64,000 nucleotides of DNA from JBJTUH01 sp044346175 (GTDB taxonomy: Bacteria; Cyanobacteriota; Vampirovibrionia; Vampirovibrionales; JAJTHC01). The notes beneath the pieces were generated by a model, which did no database searches, was not told where the DNA came from, and saw nothing but the letters and a program-made list of their open reading frames with translations. This document shows, in pieces, positions 17,756 through 26,829 of the stretch. Every line of letters begins with the position of its first letter. Positions within the stretch are counted from its first letter, which is position 1. Position numbers and translations under genes: made by a program. The stretch lies in the NCBI GenBank assembly GCA_044346175.1, contig JBIIZQ010000005.1:1-64000 (forward strand). The letters are read 5' to 3'.

Positions 17756-18175
17756 TCAACGTGCTTTAAACCAGCCAGCCAGCTTCTTAAAAGTCTCCGC
17801 TGTGGGTAGCTTTGTTTTTAGTTGTTCTAAATGGTTACTGGTTAAAAGATTCTGAATCCGATGGTTTGCACGTTTTGCGTAGTGTTTCATCGCTGGCACA
17901 GAGGCTTTGACACCTTTCGCAACAGTATTGACACCATCCGCCATATGTTCTGTGATACCTTGTAAATGCCCAGCACTATGCCGTAAATCTACCAAAATGG
18001 GAATGAGTTCGTGACGTACCAGAATAAAGAGTTCTCCAAATTGTGTCATTAAGCTCACAAGACGGTACAAGACCAGTCCGATTAAAATCCCTACAGGTAT
18101 CAAAAGAACCACAAGGGTGAATAGCAACCACTGGAGCGGTAGAAGGATTTCAGGGGGGAACACCAATTGCACCAT
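17756..18175 (-). CDS. DUF948-like membrane protein
   Basis: 139 residues with one strong N-terminal membrane segment (about 12-42, WLLFTLVVLLIPVGILIGLVL), followed by an amphipathic helix with regularly spaced hydrophobics (LVDLRHSAGHLQGITEHMADGV), as in DUF948 proteins. Its start lies three bases after the stop of the YtxH-like gene, a pairing often seen in Firmicutes and other phyla, suggesting a two-gene envelope-associated operon. Molecular function unknown. Confidence 0.7.
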   Translation of the reverse strand: MVQLVFPPEILLPLQWLLFTLVVLLIPVGILIGLVLYRLVSLMTQFGELFILVRHELIPILVDLRHSAGHLQGITEHMADGVNTVAKGVKASVPAMKHYAKRANHRIQNLLTSNHLEQLKTKLPTAETFKKLAGWFKAR

Positions 18176-18178
18176 GGC

Positions 18179-18580
18179 TTAGGAGACTCCTGCCTCGTTG
18201 GGTTCATCATGAATGAGGTCATCTTGCTTGTCTGTGGCTTCAGGCTTAGGTTGCTCATCGAGGTCAAGGGTATCCTCCATGTTATATTCTTTGTTTTTAG
18301 CAAGGGCTTGTTTGCGTGCCTCAGCTTGCTTTTTGAGATGCTCAAGTCCTTGCTGAAACTTAAAGCGGGTTTTGTCTAGCATGGTACGGGTAATGCCATA
18401 GGGGTTGTCTAGGTCTTCATGGATTTTATTGGAAAGGTCTCTGATACCCTCTACCCCTTTTTTACGACTTTTTTCGCCACTGTCAGGTGCTAAGAGTAGC
18501 CCGAGTAAGCCCCCTAAAAGCCCCCCGAGTACGAGTCCTAATACTAAGCCAGATTGATTGTCTTGACGTTGTCCCATCAT
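18179..18580 (-). CDS. YtxH-like membrane-anchored stress protein
   Basis: 133 residues. The N-terminal Gly/Leu-rich membrane segment (LVLGLVLGGLLGGLLGLLLAPDSG) followed by a basic patch is the YtxH (gas vesicle protein-like) signature. The rest is a charged helix with an acidic Asp/Glu-rich tail. It starts with tandem ATGATG, preceded by GGAG 11 bases away. It is first gene of a pair with the DUF948-like gene, driven by the promoter at 18657-18684. The role is thought to be stress related in Bacillus; not shown here. Confidence 0.75.
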   Translation of the reverse strand: MMGQRQDNQSGLVLGLVLGGLLGGLLGLLLAPDSGEKSRKKGVEGIRDLSNKIHEDLDNPYGITRTMLDKTRFKFQQGLEHLKKQAEARKQALAKNKEYNMEDTLDLDEQPKPEATDKQDDLIHDEPNEAGVS

Positions 18581-18656
18581 AAAAGGGTTACTCCATCGTT
18601 AATGCGTGCTATGAGCTTTACTTTGCAGAACAGGTAAGCGACCTACTTCATAGTAT

Positions 18657-18684
18657 AGTATAGACCCTTACCTTTTATATACAA
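18657..18684 (-). promoter_or_regulatory. Candidate sigma70-type promoter for the YtxH/DUF948 pair
   Basis: On the minus strand, TTGTAT (18684-18679) and TATACT (18662-18657) are 16 bases apart, about 75 bases before the start codon. A second TATACT overlaps just downstream. Confidence 0.5.
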
Positions 18685-18824
18685 GTTATTGTTTCAGGGT
18701 AACTCCATTATTTGGCGTAACTTGCTACTTTGATGCTACTAGTATGCACGACCTGTTCAAGTGCTTAGATGAATTGCCCAGATGAAGTGATAATAGGCTT
18801 TAGGGAGAGGATGAAACCCCTTGT

Positions 18825-20384
18825 TTATATCCACAGAAAGGGCTGCGAAGGGTTGGGGGGTAAATGACTGACACGAGGGAGTGGGAAGCCTTTGAGCTGA
18901 ATCCCCCCGTAGGGGTTTTGGGTATCTACATGATAACATCCTGATTCCCCACAGCGTTTGCTTAAACTGGGTAGGAGTTTACCGGGGTTGCATCGTAAAT
19001 CGGGGTCAAAGGTACGCTTTAAACGCTCAAAGCTGGTTAGGGTTTCGGGTGAAAAAGCATCTTTCATGAACGCCATTTTTTCAATGCCTATGCCATGTTC
19101 ACCGCTTAAAACACCCCCAGCCTCCAAACACAGGGCAATAATCGCATCATTCGCTTTTAAAACGTTTGCGGTTTCCTCAGGGTCTTGCGGGTTCAGTAAA
19201 ATGTTGGGGTGTAAGTTACCATCTCCCGCATGGAACACATTCCCCACCAACACCCCGTAACGTTCGCAAATGGCTTGAATACCTGCAAGCACCTGCGGAA
19301 GGGCTTCTAGGGGAATTACGGTGTCTTGAACGACCATGGCGGGTCGAAAGCGTCCGTATGCTGCCACGGTTCCTTTACGTGCTTTCCATAAATAAGCACA
19401 AGCTTCTGGGGTTGTTTCCCACGCATACAAGGAGGGGGTATGAGCGTTCAAAAGCTTTTGGAGTGTTGCGTATTGTGCTGTGAAGGAGGCTTCATCTTGT
19501 GCATCTAGCTCAATGAGGAGCAGTGCTTCAAGGGTTTCGGGAAATCCCATGCCAAATGCTTGATTCACGGCTTGCACGGTCAGTTTGTCCATAAACTCCA
19601 TTGCAGCAGGCAATAAACGACTTGCCATCACCTCGGCAATACATGTTGTGGCTTCTAGGGTGGTGTCAAACCCCAGTAAAGCAACTCCTACATGGGTAGG
19701 TAAAGGGGTTAAGGCAAGTTGTAACTTCGTGATAACTCCCAGTGTTCCTTCACTACCGCACCATAGACCTGTGCAGTCAATGTCAACGCCTCCTCCTAAA
19801 ACGCCTTCTGCTTCAGGGCGTTGTAGCCACACGGGTTCACCTGTGGGCAAAATAACTTCCATACCGAGTAAGTGGTCATTCGTTACACCGTATTTTAAGC
19901 AATGAATGCCACCAGCATTTTCCGCAACATTCCCCCCAAGACTACAGGCCGCTAAGCTTGAAGGGTCAGGGGCAAAGAAAAGTCCGTAAGGTTTGCAAGC
20001 TTCGGTGAGTGTGGCGTTTACAACGCCAGGTTCTACAAAGGCGTGTCGTTTTTCTATGTCGATGTTAAGGATACGGTTCAGCCGTGTCAGGACAATGAGT
20101 ACCCCCCCTTCAGGTGTTAAAGCCCCTCCGCTTTGTCCTGTCCCTGCCCCTCGGGCGGTAAAGGGAATATGATGTGCATGGCAGCAGGCAATCGTGAGGG
20201 CAACTTCTTCTGAGGTATAAGGCAGCACAATGAGTTCTGGCGGATGTGGAAATAGCACGGAAGCGTCGCAGGCATACGCACGCTGGTCTGCTTGCCCCGC
20301 AAAGACACGTCCTTCACCGAGTGTGTGTACAAGCTGCTGATGCAGTGCCTTGATGTGTGGTGTGGGGTATCCTTCAGGTGGCAT
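18825..20384 (-). CDS. glcD: FAD-linked oxidase, GlcD-type (glycolate/D-lactate dehydrogenase subunit)
   Basis: 519 residues. The N-terminal FAD-binding PCMH domain contains RGAGTGQSGGAL and the downstream SLGGNVAENAGG loop. The C-terminal FAD-oxidase domain contains VFHAGDGNLHPNIL and GEHGIGIEK, which carry the conserved catalytic-site residues. The family oxidises 2-hydroxy acids such as glycolate or D-lactate and passes electrons to partner subunits. The usual partners GlcE and GlcF are not next to it, so it may act alone or with distant subunits. The last 50 residues (after LLPSLSKRCG) extend beyond the usual end. ATG start at 20384. Confidence 0.88.
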   Translation of the reverse strand: MPPEGYPTPHIKALHQQLVHTLGEGRVFAGQADQRAYACDASVLFPHPPELIVLPYTSEEVALTIACCHAHHIPFTARGAGTGQSGGALTPEGGVLIVLTRLNRILNIDIEKRHAFVEPGVVNATLTEACKPYGLFFAPDPSSLAACSLGGNVAENAGGIHCLKYGVTNDHLLGMEVILPTGEPVWLQRPEAEGVLGGGVDIDCTGLWCGSEGTLGVITKLQLALTPLPTHVGVALLGFDTTLEATTCIAEVMASRLLPAAMEFMDKLTVQAVNQAFGMGFPETLEALLLIELDAQDEASFTAQYATLQKLLNAHTPSLYAWETTPEACAYLWKARKGTVAAYGRFRPAMVVQDTVIPLEALPQVLAGIQAICERYGVLVGNVFHAGDGNLHPNILLNPQDPEETANVLKANDAIIALCLEAGGVLSGEHGIGIEKMAFMKDAFSPETLTSFERLKRTFDPDLRCNPGKLLPSLSKRCGESGCYHVDTQNPYGGIQLKGFPLPRVSHLPPNPSQPFLWI

Positions 20385-20746
20385 GAACGATTGTCATTAT
20401 CTATTTTGTATTTTTATTTTAATGATATAATATCTTCAAACACGTTTTATGTATCAATATATTACCATGGAAGCCTTTATAAGCCTTATCATGCGTTTTT
20501 TTGATTGCATCACCACGTGTCATCACGTATACTTTAAAGTATGGGAAAGCTCTTTTTGTAAAGTATGCTTGTGATACGGCACAATATAAAGTAAGCGGCG
20601 TGAAGTAAAGTAATTGACATGAAATATGGTTTGATGGGTCTTGAAGCATCAAACTATGGATGACTGGGTAAACACTTCACGAGCGAGGGAAGCCATGCGT
20701 TTTAAAAGAGTGTTGCGTCTTGCACATAATGTCGTGAGGATGAGCC
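20385..20746. other. AT-rich divergent intergenic region
   Basis: No gene in 362 bases. TATAAT-like sequence occurs at about 20425-20431. A perfect 14-base palindrome ATACTTTAAAGTAT lies at 20529-20542 and could be an operator. Further AAAGTATGC and AAAGTAAG repeats follow. Confidence 0.4.
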
Positions 20747-21346
20747 ATGATGATGGGTAGTTTTATGGGTTCAGGTGCCAGAGGTGCTGGGGCTGGGCAA
20801 TCGTTAAATCCTAGTGCATTTTGGAAATCAAACGTTTGTGCGACCTATTTTGACCGCCAAGCTTTTTCAAAAGCTGTCGCCGACCAACGAGAAACCACAC
20901 GTATGGTTTTTGACCAACAAGGAAGACAGGCTCGCCAAGACCTTTGGCAACAAACTGGGCTGACCCCTCAAAGTCCCCAAGCCCTCCGAGCCACACTTTT
21001 GGCGGGTGTGACCCTGCCTGGACTCCCTCAAGCGTCTCCTGTGCCAGTGTGGCTGAGTCGTTTTACAGCTGGACGTTTTTTCACTTTTGAGTTCTTTCGG
21101 AATGCTCCTCAAGCCCCTTCTCATCCCTCTGAGTCACGTCAGGGTTTTCTGCATCGTTTACTCCAGCAGGCACAACTGATAGGGCAAGTGGTTCAGCAAC
21201 AGTTTGGACGAGATAAATCGCTCAACCAAGCTTTGCGAGAAGAAGAAGCCGAACTGATGGAACAGTCAGAAATGATGCAAGAAGTTTCAGAAGATAAGCT
21301 CGTTAAAGAGCAGTTTAAGAATGTAAAGCAAGCCAAGCAGGGCTGA
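20747..21346 (+). CDS. Unrecognised soluble protein
   Basis: 199 residues starting with three consecutive ATG codons behind GAGGATGAGCC. It has a Gly-rich N-terminus (SFMGSGARGAGAGQS), a Gln/Arg-rich middle and a C-terminal charged helix (REEEAELMEQSEMMQEVSEDK) that may form a coiled coil. There is no membrane segment and no recognised domain. It may be transcribed with the GT-like gene 130 bases further on. Confidence 0.6.
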   Translation: MMMGSFMGSGARGAGAGQSLNPSAFWKSNVCATYFDRQAFSKAVADQRETTRMVFDQQGRQARQDLWQQTGLTPQSPQALRATLLAGVTLPGLPQASPVPVWLSRFTAGRFFTFEFFRNAPQAPSHPSESRQGFLHRLLQQAQLIGQVVQQQFGRDKSLNQALREEEAELMEQSEMMQEVSEDKLVKEQFKNVKQAKQG

Positions 21347-21481
21347 TGCGATTATCTTAAGCGTGTATATGCCCTCTTTTTATCAATATCACGGCGCATT
21401 CTGATAACCTGTTGAAATATATGCAAGTTTGATTCATAATCATTGCATCTGTTTTGTGGTCGTCTTTAAAAGTTGGGCTTT

Positions 21482-22408
21482 GTGATGAAAAAACTCGGTA
21501 TTGCTTATAATGTGTTTGAGGTGGATGACCTTCTTGAAGCGTCATTGCGTTGTATGCGTCCTCTTGCGGCATACATTGTGGTGGTGTATCAGGTGCGTCA
21601 TTACACGGGGCAGCCGATAGCCTCTGAGCATTTAAAACGATTGAAAGCCTTGAAAGCCTGCCAGCTTGTCGATGAGCTTGTGCTTTTTAAGGGTAGCCCG
21701 AAGCAGTCTTGGATACGTCAGGAACGTACAAAACGGAATATGGGTCTATTTGCCGTGGCACGGGCGGCGTGTTCTCATTATTTGGCAATGGATGCCGCTG
21801 AGTTTTATCTTCCTGAGGCGTTTGAAAAGGCAAAAGTGCTATTGAGTTCTGAAAATTATGATAGTTCTGTGTGTGTAATACGAGAGTATTTTAAATACCC
21901 TACGGTACAACTTTGCTTGCCAGTGCAAGCCGAAGGGTCATCCACCGCTTTAAGTACTTTACGCTATGTGCCTTTCATTAGTAAATTACCCGTGAAAGAG
22001 AGTGTTACAAGGCAAACGCTTGAAGCAGGCTTTTTCATGTGGGGGATGTATGGTCATGGGAAGCAAAAGCGTTATCCAGTCCCGAGCAACCCTATCCGAC
22101 AGTTACCTTTCAAGCGTGTGAAGGTTTTTCAACCTGACACCCTTGAGATGCACTGTATGGCGTGGGTGCATCCTTCACGCAATCATTGGCATCCTCATGT
22201 GAGTGCCTCACCCCATGTTCAGGCTTACCAGAAGTATTATGAGGCTTGGGAACCCCCACAGCCGATTATTACTTGGGAACAGTTTAAGGTTGTATCTGAT
22301 GAGGTACCCATGCACGATACGCTCTCATTACCCATGACAGGGTTTGAGACGTATCCTTATGTGATTATGCCACATGACCCTTTTGGTATCACGCTTCCAC
22401 ACGCATGA
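21482..22408 (+). CDS. GT-A-fold glycosyltransferase-like protein, DxD motif lost
   Basis: About 308 residues from GTG 21482 (the following codon is ATG, and the paralogue also begins GTG-ATG-AAA). It aligns along its length with the protein at 55559-56425: LLEASL-CMRP, YIVVVYQ, KRN-GL, FYLPEAF, HGKQK-YPV and a terminal DPFGI. That layout suggests a family 2/92-like glycosyltransferase. Where the paralogue has MDTDEF, this copy has MDAAEF (about residues 103-108). It lacks the Asp pair that would hold the metal-nucleotide sugar, so it may be inactive or altered. Confidence 0.6.
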   Translation: MMKKLGIAYNVFEVDDLLEASLRCMRPLAAYIVVVYQVRHYTGQPIASEHLKRLKALKACQLVDELVLFKGSPKQSWIRQERTKRNMGLFAVARAACSHYLAMDAAEFYLPEAFEKAKVLLSSENYDSSVCVIREYFKYPTVQLCLPVQAEGSSTALSTLRYVPFISKLPVKESVTRQTLEAGFFMWGMYGHGKQKRYPVPSNPIRQLPFKRVKVFQPDTLEMHCMAWVHPSRNHWHPHVSASPHVQAYQKYYEAWEPPQPIITWEQFKVVSDEVPMHDTLSLPMTGFETYPYVIMPHDPFGITLPHA

Positions 22409-22465
22409 CAAACACGCCTACCTTTGTAGAGGGCGGATAAATCTTTCCCTACACTTTTCAATTTG

Positions 22466-22487
22466 TATCTATCTATCTATCTATCTA
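22466..22487. repeat. TATC tetranucleotide tandem repeat
   Basis: About 5.5 perfect copies of TATC lie in a gene-free stretch 58 bases after the GT-like gene. It is a simple-sequence repeat able to vary by slippage. It is downstream of both flanking genes, so no effect on expression is evident. Confidence 0.9.
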
Positions 22488-22530
22488 GGACTCAAGCAAA
22501 TATCCACACACGCTAGGTATTTAAACCCCT

Positions 22531-22572
22531 AAAACAACGTTTCCCCTCACACCTAAGCATCAGAGGAAACGT
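22531..22572 (-). terminator. Intrinsic terminator of the small gene at 22598
   Basis: ACGTTTCC (22537-22544) and GGAAACGT (22565-22572) pair perfectly. On the minus strand the stem is followed by TTGTTTT. It lies 25 bases beyond the stop codon. Confidence 0.7.
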
Positions 22573-22597
22573 ATGAAACGTAGTGTGTCAGCAAGCC

Positions 22598-22798
22598 TTA
22601 GCCAACAAAATTGACGTTACTTCCCGTATTGGGCGGTAGTGTGGGGTCTGCGGGCATGGTGGGCATGGCACCCATCGTATTCATATCACTTGGAGGCTGT
22701 GCTGGTACCTGTGGTGCAGGTGCTGTGACTGTTTCACCCTCGCCAAACTTTGGTTTGGGCTTAAACTGAGCAACATGAGTGCTAATGCCTGAAATCAT
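22598..22798 (-). CDS. Small Pro-rich protein with KFGEG peptide
   Basis: 66 residues from ATG 22798, which sits 11 bases after AAAGGA; an in-frame TTG lies three codons upstream. The sequence is low-complexity (Pro, Met, Thr, Ala) with KPKFGEGETV near the N-terminus, similar to the R/K-F-G peptides in larger hypothetical proteins here. A good ribosome-binding site and a following terminator support it as a real gene. Function unknown; probably disordered. Confidence 0.5.
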   Translation of the reverse strand: MISGISTHVAQFKPKPKFGEGETVTAPAPQVPAQPPSDMNTMGAMPTMPADPTLPPNTGSNVNFVG

Positions 22799-22989
22799 AG
22801 TAGTCAATATCCTTTAACCATCTCACCATCGTGGATTGCAACAAAAGACTGATACGAAACACAAAGGGTAAGTCCGCCTGAGGAGACCTGCCTGCCATGG
22901 CGGGTTATCTTACACGTATTTAAACCCCTGTGAAGGTATAAAAAGGCTTATCTTGTGGATTTGTGCTAATCGTCGAGATACGACAGAGG

Positions 22990-24126
22990 TCATATAGGCA
23001 TTTGTAGGTCAGTAAACGCCATGCAGGAAGTCGGGCAGCTTTGTTCAGAAGAGGGCTTGTTACATGGACATTGTTTGGATAATCGACACGGTACCTGATA
23101 AGGGCGTTGCGTCGTGAGGACACGATGCTCGGTAAGATAAGCGGGGGTTTGAGGTGTAACGGTTTTGGTGTGCCAAGCCCACGGATGCCACTGTGTTTCA
23201 TCACTGGGGCCAAACAATGCCACGCAGGGTACCCCCACCGAGGCCGCCATGTGTAAGCCTACGGAGTCAGCCCCAATAAAACAGGCACTTTGTTGTATCA
23301 TATGCCATGTGTCCTCAAAAGAAAGCTTGCCCGCCAGTAGCACCACACGTTCCTTTTGAGAAGCCTCCAGTGGAAGCGCTTTAAAAAGGGCTTCAAGCCT
23401 CACGCCATCTTGATGGCTACCTATGAATGCGAACGTGATATTTGGGTGTGCCACCATACTTCTTTGTAACCAAGTGAGGAGTGCGTCAGGGTGCCAATCT
23501 TTTCGAGGGTTGGATGTAAACGGCTGAATACACCACCATGGTGCTTGTGTGATGGGGATAGTAACAGGAAGCGTCTTTGCTGCCACACTCAAAGGGTCGG
23601 GGGCGTAAAGACACAGCACCTCATCCGACAGATAAGGTTTTTCAGAAGGCGTTCGAGGTAATGAATCAGATGGGTGAAAGAGTCGTAATAACTGTATCAA
23701 GCGTTCTATTTCATGGCCTGTGGTGGGGTAAGGCATGTGGCGATGCAGAAACCCCGCACGTCCTTGACCCGAAAACCCAACACGATACTTTGCAGGAATG
23801 AGTCGTGCCAATAACGCACTGGATAAACTTTTTTTGAGTACCAGTATGGCATCATACGCCTTGGTGTGTTTGGCTATGGTTTGTGCCAGATGCCACACCC
23901 CGAAAAGCCCTTTGGGTTTAGGGTAGGGTAGTAGTGTAAGCTTCAATGAAGTGGCATAGCATGCCCACACAGAAGCTACTTGAGGCTCTACGAGAACATG
24001 AAACGGCACTTGAGGATACATCCTACGCAACGCCACTACCAAGGGGATACTCAAAATGGTATCTCCAAGGTAACGCGACGGTAGTATCAGCAAAGGTGCC
24101 TTGAGGGTGATAGCTTCCGTTGTCAT
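22990..24126 (-). CDS. Glycosyltransferase family 9 (heptosyltransferase-like)
   Basis: 378 residues with the GT9 layout. The N-terminal PSRYLGDTILSIPLVVALRRMYP carries the conserved G-D x7-P region. The C-terminal donor-binding half carries GADSVGLHMAASVGVPCVALFGPSDETQWHPW. These enzymes transfer ADP-heptose or related sugars to lipopolysaccharide core or other acceptors. The C-terminus has an unusual Cys cluster (CRLSKQCPCNKPSSEQSCPTSC), also seen in some GT9 members. It lies 36 bases downstream of threonine synthase and is probably co-transcribed. Acceptor unknown. Confidence 0.88.
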   Translation of the reverse strand: MTTEAITLKAPLLILPSRYLGDTILSIPLVVALRRMYPQVPFHVLVEPQVASVWACYATSLKLTLLPYPKPKGLFGVWHLAQTIAKHTKAYDAILVLKKSLSSALLARLIPAKYRVGFSGQGRAGFLHRHMPYPTTGHEIERLIQLLRLFHPSDSLPRTPSEKPYLSDEVLCLYAPDPLSVAAKTLPVTIPITQAPWWCIQPFTSNPRKDWHPDALLTWLQRSMVAHPNITFAFIGSHQDGVRLEALFKALPLEASQKERVVLLAGKLSFEDTWHMIQQSACFIGADSVGLHMAASVGVPCVALFGPSDETQWHPWAWHTKTVTPQTPAYLTEHRVLTTQRPYQVPCRLSKQCPCNKPSSEQSCPTSCMAFTDLQMPI

Positions 24127-24162
24127 GTTAAATCGTCGTTACAAGGAAGAGAACAACCATGG

Positions 24163-25362
24163 CTATACTTTGGCTTCAAGGTAAGCAGCAAGGGCTTGGT
24201 AGGTCGCGGGTAAAGTCACAATCTCTGTTTGAGATTTACCCACAGCCACAGCATTATCGGGGTCTTTCAAGCCATTACCTGTTAAAATACATACCGTATT
24301 GAATGTTTCACCTTGAGGTAACTTACCAAGACGGGCATGCTTTAATAAACCAGCAACGCCTGCTGCACTGGCAGGTTCACAGAAAATACCTTCTTGACGA
24401 GCCAGTAAAAAGTAAGCTTCAAGGATTTCTTCATCTGTGACACTGTCAATAAGTCCATGAGAATCCGTTTTAGCCGCCATGGCTTTATCCCAGCTTGCAG
24501 GGTTGCCAATCCGAATGGCGGTTGCCACCGTTTCAGGATGTGCAACAGGGTGTCCTAGTACCAAGGGGGCTGCACCCGCTGCTTGGAAGCCGAACATACG
24601 AGGAAGCCCCTCGGAGCGTCCCGCAGCTTGATAATCCTTAAACCCTTGCCAATAGGCACTAATATTACCCGCATTCCCTACGGGAATGGCTAAAATATCA
24701 GGTGCGGTGCCACCCAGTTGGTCGCAGATTTCAAAGGCACCTGTACGTTGTCCTTCAAGACGGTAAGGGTTGACGGAGTTCACGACGGCAATTTCAGGAG
24801 AGGTTTCTCCTAAGTGACGTACAATGGTGAGGGCTTCATCAAAGTTACCTTGAATTTGCACAATCAATGAACCGTAAAGCATCGCTTGAGAAAGCTTCCC
24901 AAGGGCGATTTTACCTTCAGGGATTAAAATAATCGTTTCCAATTTGGCACGGCTGGCGTGTGCCGCCGCTGAGGCACTGGTATTCCCTGTACTGGCACAC
25001 ACAATGGCTTTGGCACCATGATGTTTTGCCATCGTGACGGCGTAGGTCATACCACGGTCTTTAAAGCTCCCTGTGGGGTTCAAACCCTCATATTTAAGCC
25101 ATACCTCAAAGGTGCTTCCTGAAAGTTTACTCAGTTCCTCGGACAGCCAAGGGGCGGGAATCAGGGGGGTATTGCCTTCATTGAGGGTAATGATTTCAAC
25201 CCCTTCACTTTCAGGGAAGAATTCTCTGTAACGTGCTACCGCGCCTACACATGCCCGTTGATTCGGTTTTTTAGGGCAAGTTGTTGCCTGGCAATGAGGC
25301 GTTTTAACCTGAGTGGAAGACGTATCGCAAACGGATGACCCTGAAGCACAAGATGAAAGCAT
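24163..25362 (-). CDS. thrC: Threonine synthase
   Basis: PLP enzyme converting O-phosphohomoserine to threonine. The PLP lysine lies in PTGSFKDRGM; ASTGNTSASAAAHA and AIPVGNAGNISAYWQG bind the cofactor phosphate and substrate; the C-terminus has ILTGNGLKDP. This is the short, bacterial/cyanobacterial-type class. The start at ATG 25362 gives 399 residues; the frame is open to 25458, but that extension is hydrophobic and unlikely. Even from 25362 there is a Cys-rich N-terminal leader (Cys at about 4, 11, 23, 28 and 37) before the usual beginning at ARYREFF, which is unusual. Confidence 0.94.
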   Translation of the reverse strand: MLSSCASGSSVCDTSSTQVKTPHCQATTCPKKPNQRACVGAVARYREFFPESEGVEIITLNEGNTPLIPAPWLSEELSKLSGSTFEVWLKYEGLNPTGSFKDRGMTYAVTMAKHHGAKAIVCASTGNTSASAAAHASRAKLETIILIPEGKIALGKLSQAMLYGSLIVQIQGNFDEALTIVRHLGETSPEIAVVNSVNPYRLEGQRTGAFEICDQLGGTAPDILAIPVGNAGNISAYWQGFKDYQAAGRSEGLPRMFGFQAAGAAPLVLGHPVAHPETVATAIRIGNPASWDKAMAAKTDSHGLIDSVTDEEILEAYFLLARQEGIFCEPASAAGVAGLLKHARLGKLPQGETFNTVCILTGNGLKDPDNAVAVGKSQTEIVTLPATYQALAAYLEAKV

Positions 25363-25638
25363 AAACAAACCCTGCCAAAGCCCATATATTAAAGTATATA
25401 AAGAAGCATCATAAAGAAAAGCGTAGCATACACGCATAACCCCCTCATTGTAGCACAAGGGATAACCCTAGGGCTATGAGGGTCTGTCTTTGAGAGTGCC
25501 AATGTCATCCTGCCCTCTATAACAAGACACATGACAACTTGATACGCATTCGTTTACACTGGAGCCATATCGTTTAAATGATAGCCCATGTTCCAAGTAT
25601 TCCATACGACTCGAAACCCAAAGGTGTTGTTCTCAAAC

Positions 25639-26817
25639 ATGTTGAAACTCAAAGCTCTCTTTCTTGCCCTAACACTTATGATAGCTCACCCTTGTTGGAG
25701 CTGGGCAAACCCATCAGACCCTCAACCCATTGAAAAACCCATCTCTCAAGTCTCAGAATCGGGTGCCAAGGAAGCCTCCGCACAAAAAGCTATTGACGAT
25801 TACACCAAAGCCATTGCACAAGACCCTACCAATCCTCAATATTACATCCAAAGAGGCTTAGCAAAAACATCATTAAAAAATGAGCAAGGCGGTATTGAGG
25901 ACTTCACCAAAGCCATCCAGTTGGATAACTCGCTCGCCTTAGCGTACATTTTAAGAGCCATCTCGAAACAACAACTTGAAGACTTTACGGGTGCCATAGA
26001 AGACTGTAACCAAGCCATTGCCTTACAACCTCATAAGGATTTTTATATCCTCCGAGGCAATGTTTTACTTCAAAATCACCAATACACTTTAGCCATTGAA
26101 GATTACAACAAAGTCCTCAAGCTAGATAAAGACAATGCAGACGCTTACGCTTTTAGAGGGTATGCAAAAAAAGGACTAAAACAGTACCCTGAAGCACTCA
26201 AAGACTTGAATAAAGCCATTACACTTAACCACCAGTGTGTGGAAGCTTACTTTCAAAGAGGCCTGATAAGAAGCCTATTCAATGACCACACCAAGGCTCT
26301 TGAGGATTTTAACAAAGTCATTGCCTTAGACCCAAGCCATGCAAATGCCTATTACAACCGAGGCAACCAAAAGGTAAAGCTGGAAAACAGAACGGGTGCC
26401 ATTGCAGATTACACCAAAGCCATCAAACTAAAACCCAATCATTTCCGTGCTTACCACAATAGAGGCTGTGCGAAAAGCGAGTTAGGGAACTACCTAGGTG
26501 CCATTAAGGATTTTAGCAAAGCCATTCAGCTGGAACCCAGTAGTGCTGAGGCTTATCGCTACAGGGGTGGCTCAAAGTATGGCTTGAACCGCTATACGGA
26601 AGCACTTGAAGACCTTAACAAAGCGATTGAGATTAACCCTTTATATGCTGATGCTTATCGTTGTAGAGGTATCGTAAAAGCCTACTTGAAAGACAAAAAG
26701 GGTTCTTTTTCTGATATGGAAAAAGCCAAGGCACTCTTTCAAGCAGAAAACAATGTCGAGGAGTATCATAAAACAGTTGAAGACCTCAAGAGAGTCAACG
26801 AACTGCTTAGAAATTGA
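25639..26817 (+). CDS. Exported tetratricopeptide-repeat protein
   Basis: 392 residues from ATG 25639, which puts a signal peptide at the N-terminus (LKALFLALTLMIAHPCWSWA). An upstream ATG at 25588 would add 17 residues in front of it. Around nine TPR units follow, with consensus pieces such as AIDDYTKAIAQDPTN, AIEDYNKVLKLDKDN and ALEDLNKAIEINPLY. TPR arrays are protein-interaction scaffolds; this one is likely periplasmic. Twelve bases separate it from recO. No partner can be inferred. Confidence 0.88.
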   Translation: MLKLKALFLALTLMIAHPCWSWANPSDPQPIEKPISQVSESGAKEASAQKAIDDYTKAIAQDPTNPQYYIQRGLAKTSLKNEQGGIEDFTKAIQLDNSLALAYILRAISKQQLEDFTGAIEDCNQAIALQPHKDFYILRGNVLLQNHQYTLAIEDYNKVLKLDKDNADAYAFRGYAKKGLKQYPEALKDLNKAITLNHQCVEAYFQRGLIRSLFNDHTKALEDFNKVIALDPSHANAYYNRGNQKVKLENRTGAIADYTKAIKLKPNHFRAYHNRGCAKSELGNYLGAIKDFSKAIQLEPSSAEAYRYRGGSKYGLNRYTEALEDLNKAIEINPLYADAYRCRGIVKAYLKDKKGSFSDMEKAKALFQAENNVEEYHKTVEDLKRVNELLRN

Positions 26818-26829
26818 TAAACGTCTATC

